Below, piece after piece: positions 16,973-24,975 of a stretch of DNA of 64,000 bases (positions are counted from its first letter, which is position 1; each line of letters opens with the position of its first letter). The notes beneath the pieces are model-generated. The model made no database searches. It saw nothing but the letters and a program-made list of their open reading frames with translations, and was not told where the DNA came from. The stretch lies in assembly GCF_043099315.1 (NCBI RefSeq), contig NZ_CP170746.1; one strand, 5' to 3'. This DNA comes from Chlorogloeopsis fritschii. Lineage in GTDB: Bacteria > Cyanobacteriota > Cyanobacteriia > Cyanobacteriales > Nostocaceae. The position numbers and the translations under genes are program-made.

Positions 16973-18361
16973 ATGCTGTTAACCATTACAACTACACACC
17001 AGCCTGCTACAGATCTAGGTTATCTACTACATAAACACCCAGAGCGCTGTCAGTCTTTTGTCCTTTCCTTTGGAAAGGCACATATTTTCTATTCTGAAGC
17101 AAGTACACATCTCTGTACGGCGGCACTCCTATTGGATGTTGATGCAGTGAAGTTGGTACGGGGACGGGGTACTTTTGTTGGGCAATATGTGAGCGATCGC
17201 CCTTACGTTGCTTCTTCATTTTTGAGTGTGGCAATTGCTCAAGTATTCAGTACCGCTCTTGCAGGGCGTTGCAAAGACAAGCCAGAACTAGCACAAATTC
17301 CCATTCCCTTGGTAGCAAGATTACCTGTTCTACCCTGTTGGGGAGGCGAAGAGTTTTTGCGGCAACTGTTTGAACCTTTGGGCTATTCAGTCAGTGCTCA
17401 AGGTCATTTATTAGATGAAAATTTTCCAGAGTGGGGACAGAGCCATTATTATACAGTTGAATTGCAGCATACTCTGCCACTTTCAGAATTATTAAGCCAT
17501 CTCTACGTACTTATACCAGTACTGGATGATGAAAAACACTACTGGGTGGGTGATGAGGAGGTAGAAAAACTGCTACGTCATGGTGAAGGTTGGTTAGCTG
17601 GGCATCCAGCACGAGAACAAATTACCAAGCGTTATCTAAAACGTCAAGGTCATCTCACGCGTGCGGCTTTGGCTCAATTGATGGAGGAAGAAAATCTCGA
17701 TCCAGATGGGGTAGAAGAACAACATACTCAAGAAGAAGCAGCGGTAGAAAAACCCCTCAGCCTCAATCAGCAAAGGTTAAATGCTGTAGTTGCCGCCCTC
17801 AAAAAACATGGTGCCAAGCGGGTGATTGATTTAGGCTGCGCTCAAGGCAATTTACTAAAAATCTTATTAAAAGACAGTTTTTTTGAGCAAATTCTCGGTG
17901 TTGACGTTTCCTATCGCTCCTTAGAAATAGCAAAAGAAAGATTGGATCGCCTACGTTTACCTCGCGATCGCTGGAACCGCCTGCAACTGATTCAAGGTGC
18001 GCTCACTTACCAAGATAAACGTTTGAAAGGCTACGATGCAGCTACGGTAATTGAGGTAATTGAACACCTAGATTTGTCGCGTATTCAAGCTTTTGAGCGA
18101 GTTTTATTTGAGGTGGCTCAACCAAAAACCATAGTTTTAACTACACCGAATATTGAGTATAACGTCAGATTTGAAAATTTACCTGCCGGGAGATTGCGCC
18201 ATAAAGATCACCGCTTTGAGTGGACGCGAGAAGAATTCCAATCCTGGGCAAACACTGTGGCAAAACGCTTTGGCTACAAAGTGGAATTTCAACCTGTAGG
18301 AATCGAAGACTCAGAAGTCGGTTCACCAACGCAGATGGGAGTATTTAGCCGTAATTCCTAA
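16973..18361 (+). CDS. hen1: Hen1 3'-terminal RNA ribose 2'-O-methyltransferase
   Basis: It methylates the 2'-OH at the 3' end of ribotoxin-cleaved RNA before sealing, making the repaired RNA resistant to repeat cleavage at that site. The 462-residue protein has the bacterial N-terminal half (about 1-250), needed for Pnkp association. The SAM methyltransferase domain has IDLGCAQGNLLKIL (285-298) and a metal site formed by Glu361, Glu364 and His365 (EVIEH) and His413 (RHKDH); this spacing matches the family. The last part (FPVGIEDSEVG-like) is typical of Hen1. It is 270 bases upstream of pnkp on the same strand, the known gene order for this RNA-repair pair. The gap is occupied by two copies of a dispersed repeat. 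Confidence 0.95.
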   Translation: MLLTITTTHQPATDLGYLLHKHPERCQSFVLSFGKAHIFYSEASTHLCTAALLLDVDAVKLVRGRGTFVGQYVSDRPYVASSFLSVAIAQVFSTALAGRCKDKPELAQIPIPLVARLPVLPCWGGEEFLRQLFEPLGYSVSAQGHLLDENFPEWGQSHYYTVELQHTLPLSELLSHLYVLIPVLDDEKHYWVGDEEVEKLLRHGEGWLAGHPAREQITKRYLKRQGHLTRAALAQLMEEENLDPDGVEEQHTQEEAAVEKPLSLNQQRLNAVVAALKKHGAKRVIDLGCAQGNLLKILLKDSFFEQILGVDVSYRSLEIAKERLDRLRLPRDRWNRLQLIQGALTYQDKRLKGYDAATVIEVIEHLDLSRIQAFERVLFEVAQPKTIVLTTPNIEYNVRFENLPAGRLRHKDHRFEWTREEFQSWANTVAKRFGYKVEFQPVGIEDSEVGSPTQMGVFSRNS

Positions 18362-18450
18362 TTTCGTCATTGGCTATGGAAGCAATTATTTTTGTCAGAA
18401 TTCAGAGTTATTTGTCATTAGTCATTAGTTAACACCATTTACTAACTACT

Positions 18451-18515
18451 GTACGGGCGGGTTTAGAAGATAAATTATCGGTTTGAACGGCAAGATTATC
18501 AACAAAACCCGCCCC
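18451..18515. repeat. Dispersed palindrome, GTACGGGCGGGTTT family, copy 1
   Basis: Begins GTACGGGCGGGTTTAGAAG and ends AACAAAACCCGCCCC, with a conserved AT-rich centre (TTATCGGTTTGAACGG). The arms are inverted. It lies in the hen1-pnkp gap, with copy 2 immediately downstream. Confidence 0.85.
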
Positions 18516-18533
18516 TAATAACCACTAACCACT

Positions 18534-18599
18534 GTACGGGCGGGTTTAGAAGACAAATTATCAGTTTGAACGGCAATATTATCAACAAAACCCGCCCCC
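18534..18599. repeat. Dispersed palindrome, GTACGGGCGGGTTT family, copy 2
   Basis: A near-identical second copy in the hen1-pnkp gap, in the same orientation as copy 1 and separated from it by CTAATAACCACTAACCACT-type spacer. Confidence 0.85.
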
Positions 18600-18631
18600 A
18601 CTAACTACTAACTACTAACCACTCACTAACA

Positions 18632-21358
18632 ATGAAATTAACAATTCCTGAACTTTCCTTAGTTGTCTTGATTGGCGCTTCTGGTGCCGGAAAATCAACT
18701 TTTGCTCGCAAAAAATTTCAAAGCTTTGAGGTACTCTCTTCAGACTTTTGTCGGGGATTAGTATCTGATGATGAGAATAATCAGTCTGCTAGCAAAGATG
18801 CTTTTGAAGTGCTGCGTTACATTACTGCCAAACGTTTAGCAGTAGGGAAACTAACGGTAGTTGATGCGACAAATGTCCACCCAGAGGATCGCAAAGAATT
18901 TATTCAGCTAGCACGGCAGTACCATTTTTTCCCAGTAGCGATCGCTTTTGATTTACCAGAAGAACTTTGTCACCAACGCAATCAACAACGCCCCGATCGC
19001 CAGTTTGGTTCCCATGTTGTCCGCCGTCATACCCAATTTTTGCGCCGTTCTCTACGAGGCTTGGAAAGAGAAGGCTTTCGCTATGTCTACATCCTCAAGT
19101 CTCCAGAAGAAATTGACGCCGCAGAAATTGAGCGTCAACCTCTTTGGAATAACCGCAAGTACGAACACGGCCCCTTTGATATCATTGGTGATATTCACGG
19201 CTGTTGCAATGAGCTAGAAGAATTACTGGGAAAATTAGGATACGTCAAAGATAGGGGACAGGGGATAGGGGATAGGGGACAGGGAAAAGAAGACACGGGG
19301 AGGTGGGAACACGGGGACAAGGAGAAGAATTCTGCTCCTCTGCTCCTCTGCTCCCCTGCTCCCTTGCTTCCACTCCCCCCCTCTGCCGCCCCCACTCCCT
19401 CTCTCTGGAACGATGCCCCCACCTATTACCATCCCCAAGGGCGCAAAGCTATTTTCTTAGGTGATTTAGTAGACAGAGGGCCGCGCATCCTTGATACAGT
19501 CAAGCTAGTGCGAAATATGGTAGTAGCGGGAACGGCTTTTTGTGTTCCTGGGAACCACGAACACAAACTACTGCGAAAATTACGAGGTAAAAACGTTAAG
19601 GTAAATCATGGCTTAGAGCAAACCTTGGCAGAAATTGCAGCTTTGCCAGAAGAGGTGCGCGAACATTTTTCAAAGCAATTGAAAGAGTTTTTAGATTCTT
19701 TGGTGAGTCATTATGTCCTTGATGGCGGGCGTCTAGTAGTTGCCCATGCGGGAATGAAGCAGGAATATCAGGGACGGGGTTCGGCTCAGGTGCGAGAATT
19801 TGCGCTGTATGGTGAAAGTACTGGCGAAATTGACGAGTTTGGTTTACCCGTTCGTTACAACTGGGCAGCAGAGTACAGAGGCGAGGCGATGGTTGTCTAC
19901 GGACACACTCCCGTGCCGGAAGCAGAGTGGCTAAATAACACAATTGATATTGATACAGGCTGTGTTTTTGGAGGCAAACTTACAGCCTTGCGTTATCCAG
20001 AAAAAGAATTGGTAAGCGTACCTGCTGCCCAAATTTATTGCCAACCTGTTAAGCCTATTACAGCAACTGGCAGTGGGGAGTCAGACATAGAAAAGACAGC
20101 CCAACAAGAACATGATGATTTGCTGAATATAGATGATGTGCTGGGTAGGCGTATTGTTAATACTCGCTTAGTGCATAGTATTACTATTCGAGAAGAAAAT
20201 GCGATCGCTGCTCTAGAGGTAATGAGCCGTTTTGCCGCTAACCCCAAATGGCTGATTTACTTGCCGCCCACTATGTCTCCCGTAGAAACTTGCCAAGAAG
20301 CAGGATATTTGGAACATCCTCAACAAGCTTTTGCTTACTACCAAAACCAAGGAATTACGGAAGTCGTATGTGAGGAAAAGCATATGGGTTCGCGGGCAGT
20401 AGTCATAGTTTGCCGTGATGAGATAGCAGCCAAGAAACGCTTTGGTGTTGATGACGAGGGCATTGGTATCTGCTACACCCGCACAGGACGGCATTTTTTT
20501 GAAAACTCTACTCTAGAAACACAACTTTTAGCGCGTTTAAATACTGCCCTTTCTAGCAGTGGCTTTTGGGAAAAATTTGATACCGATTGGGTTTGTTTGG
20601 ATTGCGAACTCATGCCTTGGTCAGCCAAAGCTCAAGGGTTATTGCGAGAACAATATGCTCCTGTGGGAGTTGCTTCACGCCTTGCCCTCAATAATGCTGT
20701 CACATTACTGGAAAAAGCCACTTACCTTGGTGTTGATGTCAGTACACAACTAAGCAGTTATCAACAAAAATCTGAAATGGCACAGCACTACGTCAATGCC
20801 TATCGCCAGTACTGCTGGTCAGTAAGTGATATTTCTCACTTAAAGCTTGCGCCTTTCCACATCTTAGCAACAGAAAACGCTGTTCATACCGATAAAGAGC
20901 ATTGCTGGCACATTCAAGAAGTAGCAAAAATTGCTTTTCACGATCCAGAGTTAGTGTTAACAACGACACACAAGGTAATAGATTTGTCAGATCCCAGTAG
21001 TCTAGCAGAGGGTGTGCATTGGTGGAAAGAACTAACAGCAGTGGGAGGTGAAGGTATGGTAGTTAAACCGATGCAATTTATGATTAAGGGCAATCGAGGT
21101 ATTATACAACCTGCAGTAAAATGTCGTGGAAAAGAATATCTGCGTATCATTTACGGGCCGGAATACGATCTGCCTGAAAATTTACAACGTCTGCGTCAAC
21201 GGGGATTATCGCTGAAGCGTTCCTTAGCAATGCGAGAGTTTGCTTTGGGTGTTGAAGCATTGGAGCGTTTTGTTGCCCATGCACCACTACGCCACGTACA
21301 TGAATGCGTTTTTGGTATTCTGGCGCTGGAGAGTGAACCTGTAGATCCAAGGTTGTAA
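18632..21358 (+). CDS. pnkp: Polynucleotide kinase-phosphatase-ligase Pnkp (RNA repair)
   Basis: This three-domain enzyme heals and seals broken RNA. The 5'-OH kinase has its P-loop GASGAGKS at residues 15-22. The metallophosphatase that removes 2',3'-cyclic phosphate carries GDIHGC (186-191), GDLVDRG (277-283) and PGNHE (306-310). The ATP-dependent adenylyltransferase/ligase half has its nucleophilic Lys583 in EEKHMGSRA. Together with Hen1 it forms the complete bacterial Pnkp/Hen1 repair system. At 908 residues it is longer than usual for the family, because about 52 residues (207-258) are inserted between the first two phosphatase motifs. That segment is Gly/Asp/Arg- then Pro/Leu/Ser-rich and is encoded by the same low-complexity DNA found between genes elsewhere in the window. 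The frame is intact. Confidence 0.95.
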   Translation: MKLTIPELSLVVLIGASGAGKSTFARKKFQSFEVLSSDFCRGLVSDDENNQSASKDAFEVLRYITAKRLAVGKLTVVDATNVHPEDRKEFIQLARQYHFFPVAIAFDLPEELCHQRNQQRPDRQFGSHVVRRHTQFLRRSLRGLEREGFRYVYILKSPEEIDAAEIERQPLWNNRKYEHGPFDIIGDIHGCCNELEELLGKLGYVKDRGQGIGDRGQGKEDTGRWEHGDKEKNSAPLLLCSPAPLLPLPPSAAPTPSLWNDAPTYYHPQGRKAIFLGDLVDRGPRILDTVKLVRNMVVAGTAFCVPGNHEHKLLRKLRGKNVKVNHGLEQTLAEIAALPEEVREHFSKQLKEFLDSLVSHYVLDGGRLVVAHAGMKQEYQGRGSAQVREFALYGESTGEIDEFGLPVRYNWAAEYRGEAMVVYGHTPVPEAEWLNNTIDIDTGCVFGGKLTALRYPEKELVSVPAAQIYCQPVKPITATGSGESDIEKTAQQEHDDLLNIDDVLGRRIVNTRLVHSITIREENAIAALEVMSRFAANPKWLIYLPPTMSPVETCQEAGYLEHPQQAFAYYQNQGITEVVCEEKHMGSRAVVIVCRDEIAAKKRFGVDDEGIGICYTRTGRHFFENSTLETQLLARLNTALSSSGFWEKFDTDWVCLDCELMPWSAKAQGLLREQYAPVGVASRLALNNAVTLLEKATYLGVDVSTQLSSYQQKSEMAQHYVNAYRQYCWSVSDISHLKLAPFHILATENAVHTDKEHCWHIQEVAKIAFHDPELVLTTTHKVIDLSDPSSLAEGVHWWKELTAVGGEGMVVKPMQFMIKGNRGIIQPAVKCRGKEYLRIIYGPEYDLPENLQRLRQRGLSLKRSLAMREFALGVEALERFVAHAPLRHVHECVFGILALESEPVDPRL
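19247..19412. repeat. Low-complexity repeat inserted in the pnkp coding sequence
   Basis: A purine-rich tract (GGGGACAGGGGATAGGGG type) is followed by an inverted pyrimidine-rich tract (TGCTCCTCTGCTCCCCTGC type). The same low-complexity style occurs in intergenic DNA near 39540, 42550, 51440 and 55870. Here it is in frame within the phosphatase domain. Confidence 0.75.
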
Positions 21359-21473
21359 ACTAATCAAAATATGCCTTCGTTCGGCAACGCCGATAAAATA
21401 ATCTAAAAATGAGTCTTGTGGTGGAAGGTAGTTAAATCAAAGGTGAAAGCAAAAGCAAGATAGTGACGCAGGT

Positions 21474-21890
21474 TCAGGTTTTGCTCGCTAGAAATTGCTC
21501 GATCGCAACAGTATCGGAGTAAAACATTTGGGATTCAACAATTTTGCCGCCGTGCATTTTATAAACGCTTGCAGCTGGCAAATCAAGTTTACTGCCGCTA
21601 CTTGCTTCCAAGCCTTTCAGACGCCAGAGAACGACGACATACTCGCCTGCATCGAGAAAGACAGCATCCATCTTTCTTTCAACTTCAGGTTGGAGATGAT
21701 TCCAGGTTTGAGCTGCACCTTCAATGTGTTGTTTTGCGCCTTTGAGACCGTAATGAACACCACCATAAGGTAGTGATGCAGCATCGCGGATGACAATCTC
21801 AGGATCATAAGCAGCAAGCACTCCAGCCACATCACGTTCTTCAACCGCTTTGAACAAACGACGAGTTGTCTCGATATTCTCGTGTGACAT
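21474..21890 (-). CDS. NTF2-like / SnoaL-fold protein
   Basis: This 138-residue protein has the NTF2-like pattern: ENIETTRRLFKAVEERDVAGVLAAYDPEIVIRD, then HYGLKGAKQHIEGAAQTW, and a C-terminal sheet with YKMHGGKIVESQMFYSD. Members are small cone-shaped proteins that bind or isomerise small molecules; the substrate is not predictable. An AraC-type regulator lies 129 bases upstream on the same strand, so this may be its target gene. The hydrophobic pocket residues look intact. Confidence 0.85.
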   Translation of the reverse strand: MSHENIETTRRLFKAVEERDVAGVLAAYDPEIVIRDAASLPYGGVHYGLKGAKQHIEGAAQTWNHLQPEVERKMDAVFLDAGEYVVVLWRLKGLEASSGSKLDLPAASVYKMHGGKIVESQMFYSDTVAIEQFLASKT

Positions 21891-22019
21891 AGCAATTTCT
21901 TCCTTTCATGCAAAGTGTTTGTAGCAGGGTTTTACAATCGTCAGACTAGTCTTTAACGATTACATATTCAGTATGCAGAAATCTTTGACCGCTTTGCTTC
22001 AACGTTCTTGCGATCGTTT

Positions 22020-22898
22020 TCAACGTTCTTGCTGCGAATAAACTTTGGGTGTCACTCCCACAAGCCGTTTGAAATGGTAAGTGAAATGTCCTTGACTGGC
22101 AAAACCAACCATCTGAGCAATTGTCACGAGCGACAAATTTCCTATCACCATCAGTTGTTTAGCTCGTTCAATTCGGCAACGGATTACATATTGATGAGGT
22201 GATGTATTGGTTGATTTCTTGAACAAGTGAGCAAAATGATAGGGACTTAATTGCACAATCTTTGCCAATTCAGCCAAGTTAATGTTTTTATCCAAGTTTG
22301 CATTAATGAAATCAATAATTTGCTTCCATTGTGTTTGAGTAAAACCGCCTGGAATCGGTTTAATTTGACGTGAATGAGTTGAATATCGAGCTAAAAGATG
22401 GACAACCAGTGCATAAGCGATCGCATCAGCATATAAACTGCTGTTTTCCCCATCAATCTCTAGCGATGTTTTCAGCGCAAAGCCAATCTGTTCCACTAAT
22501 GGATCAACAAGAGTCGCGAGATGGGGAATCAGTTCTAAGCGATCGCTCCCAAACACGTCATAACCCACCTGAGTCAAAAAAGACGGTTCTAAAAACAGAT
22601 TGAAGAATTCAGCTTCTTTATCCCAACGGAACTGTTGACTCAGATAAGCAGGATAAATTGCCAAATCTCCTGGGATTGAATCAACCGCCTTTCGTTGTCC
22701 ATCAACGGCTTGCTCCAGTCGCACAGGCTTGCCGACATTCATACAAAGGGTATGTCGAGGCGATATATGCTCCGGCACTTCACAGGGAGGTTGCTGAAAG
22801 TGGGCAAAGTGAATGTTTGTCCACCTCGATCCGTCACTCACCAATATTGGCGATCGGGGAAGGATTAAAGGTAACTTGTTTTGAGCAAGATCGGTCAC
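22020..22898 (-). CDS. AraC-family transcriptional regulator
   Basis: This 292-residue regulator has a C-terminal AraC/XylS DNA-binding region (about 190-292) with two helix-turn-helix units: LAELAKIVQLSPYHFAHLFK and then LVTIAQMVGFASQGHFTYHF, ending in the family signature RLVGVTPKVYSQQ. The N-terminal half resembles an effector-binding cupin-like domain with HTLCMNVGKP. The inducer is unknown. It is upstream of and co-directional with the NTF2-like gene. Confidence 0.9.
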   Translation of the reverse strand: MTDLAQNKLPLILPRSPILVSDGSRWTNIHFAHFQQPPCEVPEHISPRHTLCMNVGKPVRLEQAVDGQRKAVDSIPGDLAIYPAYLSQQFRWDKEAEFFNLFLEPSFLTQVGYDVFGSDRLELIPHLATLVDPLVEQIGFALKTSLEIDGENSSLYADAIAYALVVHLLARYSTHSRQIKPIPGGFTQTQWKQIIDFINANLDKNINLAELAKIVQLSPYHFAHLFKKSTNTSPHQYVIRCRIERAKQLMVIGNLSLVTIAQMVGFASQGHFTYHFKRLVGVTPKVYSQQER

Positions 22899-23109
22899 AG
22901 TTATTTTGAGTTTTTTAAGAGGATTCTAGCAGCAAGCACTAGAGATGCCTTCCCCAAAAATGGTGATTGAGGTGTCTGTTTTGGAAAAATGAATTAGCTT
23001 ATTGCACCCCAAAAGAGTGTTTTGATAAACAAATCACTCTCAAGTTGGAAACACATTATATGCTCTGACAGAGGTTTTTTTGTCTCCATTTAAGTATCCT
23101 AATCGGTTA

Positions 23110-23628
23110 ATGAGCGAATTAGAAGAAGGAAGAACAGGCAAGAGCATGGATAATATAGACAATATTGATAGTACTGCAAGTAATTCGGATCAAAATACGA
23201 CAGGTACTGAAGCTAATATTATTGATAAGCCATCATCTCAAGAACCAAAAAAATTTTCGAGCATGATTGATATCGATGGTCAGCGTCCGATAGACCCAAG
23301 TGATTTAGAGGTTAAAGAGACTCTCGATATAGATGGTCAACGTCCAATTGCTAAGAGCAATTTTCAATTAAATGAAACAATAGACGTAGACGGTCAGCGT
23401 CCGATAGCCAAAAGCGATTTTCAGGATCGTGAAAAGCTTGCTATAGACGGTCAGCGTCCGATAGACCCAAGTGATTTAGAGATTAGAGATACTCTCGACA
23501 TCGACGGTCAACGTCCGATTGCTAAAAGTAGTTATCAGGTTGAGGATACCCTCGACATTGACGGTCAGCGTCCAATTACTTCAAGTAATACTGAAAAGCT
23601 TGACATTACAACGGACTATGTAGACTAA
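23110..23628 (+). CDS. Acidic tandem-repeat protein with six 19-residue DGQRPI units
   Basis: From the ATG at 23110 the protein is 172 residues: an acidic, Asn/Ser-rich leader of about 50 residues and then six repeats. The hexapeptide DGQRPI recurs at exactly 19-residue (57-bp) spacing, with codons starting at 23275, 23332, 23389, 23446, 23503 and 23560. Linkers are of two types (DPSDLE and AKS-x-F/Y-Q), arranged A-B-B then A-B-variant, so three units appear to have duplicated as a block. There is no signal peptide, membrane helix or Cys; predicted disorder is likely. I do not recognise the family. Possibilities are a multivalent scaffold, or a multi-core precursor of a modified peptide. An HNH nuclease gene lies downstream on the opposite strand. 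Confidence 0.75.
   Translation: MSELEEGRTGKSMDNIDNIDSTASNSDQNTTGTEANIIDKPSSQEPKKFSSMIDIDGQRPIDPSDLEVKETLDIDGQRPIAKSNFQLNETIDVDGQRPIAKSDFQDREKLAIDGQRPIDPSDLEIRDTLDIDGQRPIAKSSYQVEDTLDIDGQRPITSSNTEKLDITTDYVD
23266..23604. repeat. 57-bp tandem repeat, six units
   Basis: Each unit contains GA(T/C)GGTCA(G/A)CGTCC. Units 1 and 4 are nearly identical over most of their length, including the linker GATAGACCCAAGTGATTTAG, while others differ mainly at third codon positions. This pattern points to selection on the protein rather than on DNA alone. Confidence 0.85.
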
Positions 23629-23997
23629 AATCATCTAGGATGTTCTGTTTGAGTCTGAGGCTTAAGTTCAGAGTAAATTTGAGCCAGCTTGAATAATGGT
23701 GCGATCGCGTACACCAATCAGAATTATCAATTAATCACTTGGTGAAGGTAAAGCACGGAAAACACCTGTGCTTTTGCTAAGAGCTTTTCACGAGACGCAA
23801 ATTATCGATAACCGCAATCACACTGAAAAAATTAAGCCAGCGCCTCAGGTGGTGCGCGTACACGCAAAGCGGCTATTTGCAGAAGTCGCTATGCGCACCA
23901 GGTTCTCGTCAGACATCGCTCCCCTACTCTTTTCAGAAATGAGAGGGCAGTGCTATTTAATCGCGGTATTACCCTCTGTGACTAGGGTTGAAGTCAA
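23629..23997. other. Intergenic region, no convincing gene
   Basis: It contains a HIP1-like site near 23700 and a GC-rich repeat fragment (23850-23920, CGTACACGCAAAGCGGC). Open frames crossing it have no recognisable content. It is the shared 3' region of two convergent genes. Confidence 0.4.
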
Positions 23998-24534
23998 TTA
24001 CTCATGTTCACCCACGTTTTGTGCATTCCAGAACTGTTCGGCAAATGCAACGGCTGGGTGAATTGGCGCTTTAGGCTTGGCTTTCAGTAACATACCCGCT
24101 TCATGCGGCAAGCGATCGCTCTTGGTTGAATTACACCTCTCACACGCCGTTACCACATTGTCCCAGGTATGCTGTCCACCCTTGGAGCGAGGAATTACAT
24201 GGTCAAGTGTTAAATGCTTGGTGCTACCGCAGTATTGACAGGTGTAGCGATCGCGTTTGAGCACTTCACGTCGGTTTACAGGAGGTACTTTCCAATGCCG
24301 TTCGGGATTGCTAACCGTGAGACGAATATGTTCGGGAACTTGTAGTACAACACTAGGAGAACGGACTTCCCATTGCTTTGTACTACCAAAATTTAAGGAT
24401 TCTGCCTGACCTGTAATTAACAAAACGATTGCTCGTTTGATATTGATCCGTGCCAATGGTAAGTAGTTTTTCGAGAACACTACCACTGAATTTTGTAGTA
24501 TGTGCGAGCGTTGAAAAGGTGGTTGAGCTTCCAT
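23998..24534 (-). CDS. HNH endonuclease family protein
   Basis: This 178-residue protein has a C-terminal HNH domain: REVLKRDRYTCQYCG supplies the first zinc pair (Cys100 and Cys102 region), LDHVIPRSKGG holds catalytic His112, and NVVTACERCNSTKSDR supplies the second pair and the Asn. The N-terminal 80 residues (VVVFSKNYLPLARINIKRAIVLLI) match the arrangement of cyanobacterial stand-alone HNH proteins of unknown target. It could be a repair or processing nuclease. A hairpin with a U run lies just upstream of its ribosome-binding site. Confidence 0.88.
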   Translation of the reverse strand: MEAQPPFQRSHILQNSVVVFSKNYLPLARINIKRAIVLLITGQAESLNFGSTKQWEVRSPSVVLQVPEHIRLTVSNPERHWKVPPVNRREVLKRDRYTCQYCGSTKHLTLDHVIPRSKGGQHTWDNVVTACERCNSTKSDRLPHEAGMLLKAKPKAPIHPAVAFAEQFWNAQNVGEHE

Positions 24535-24550
24535 AAGTTAATTCACTCCT

Positions 24551-24590
24551 AAAAAATAACCCCTGCCTCTGGTGAAAAGAAGCGGGGGTT
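24551..24590 (-). terminator. Terminator-like hairpin in the 5' leader of the HNH gene
   Basis: Read on the minus strand, AACCCCCGC pairs with GCAGGGGTT (one G-T pair) and is followed by ATTTTTT, then AGGAG and the HNH start codon at 24534. It is either a terminator for an unseen upstream minus-strand transcript or an attenuator in the HNH leader. Confidence 0.6.
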
Positions 24591-24975
24591 AGGTAGTTGA
24601 TACTTTTTGCCCTATGTCGTTACTATGAGACATTTGCACCTCCCGCTGTGGATAAAATCCGGATTTAGCCATCTGGAAATCGCTCCAAAAATGCCAACAC
24701 TTGTAGATTTATCGCCTAACAAGCAATATATTCCCTCCAACGCTTCGAGTGCTATCGCTCTGCTCGATCCCCTGCGGGATTGGCAATGCCGAAAAGCGCT
24801 AGTAACGGTTAAGGAAAATCTGCGTATCATTGAAGCTTTGTATTATTTGTAATCGAGGCTATTTTTAATATTACATATGTAGTATGTATTTGTCTAGCAC
24901 ACAGTTTCACAATAGTTGAGCGTCGATTGAGTATGACATAAATCCAAATTTTCAAGAGAGGAAACTCAAGCTCAG
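24591..24975. other. Divergent intergenic region
   Basis: No supported gene. Overlapping short open frames exist on both strands (24607-24852) but neither shows protein-like content, and a GC-rich repeat fragment (TCGATCCCCTGCGGGATTGGC) lies inside them. The promoter of the fibrillin gene is expected here. Confidence 0.4.

Noticed and set aside
18451..18599. The paired palindromes considered as a CRISPR or an attachment site
   Set aside because: Only two copies in tandem, the same family is scattered through the window, and no integrase is near.
23266..23604. The 57-bp repeats considered as a CRISPR array
   Set aside because: Units are contiguous, in a single open frame with third-position variation and no unique spacers; no cas genes are nearby.
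24607..24852. Overlapping frames on both strands upstream of the fibrillin gene
   Set aside because: Neither has domain-like content, and a repeat fragment lies inside them.
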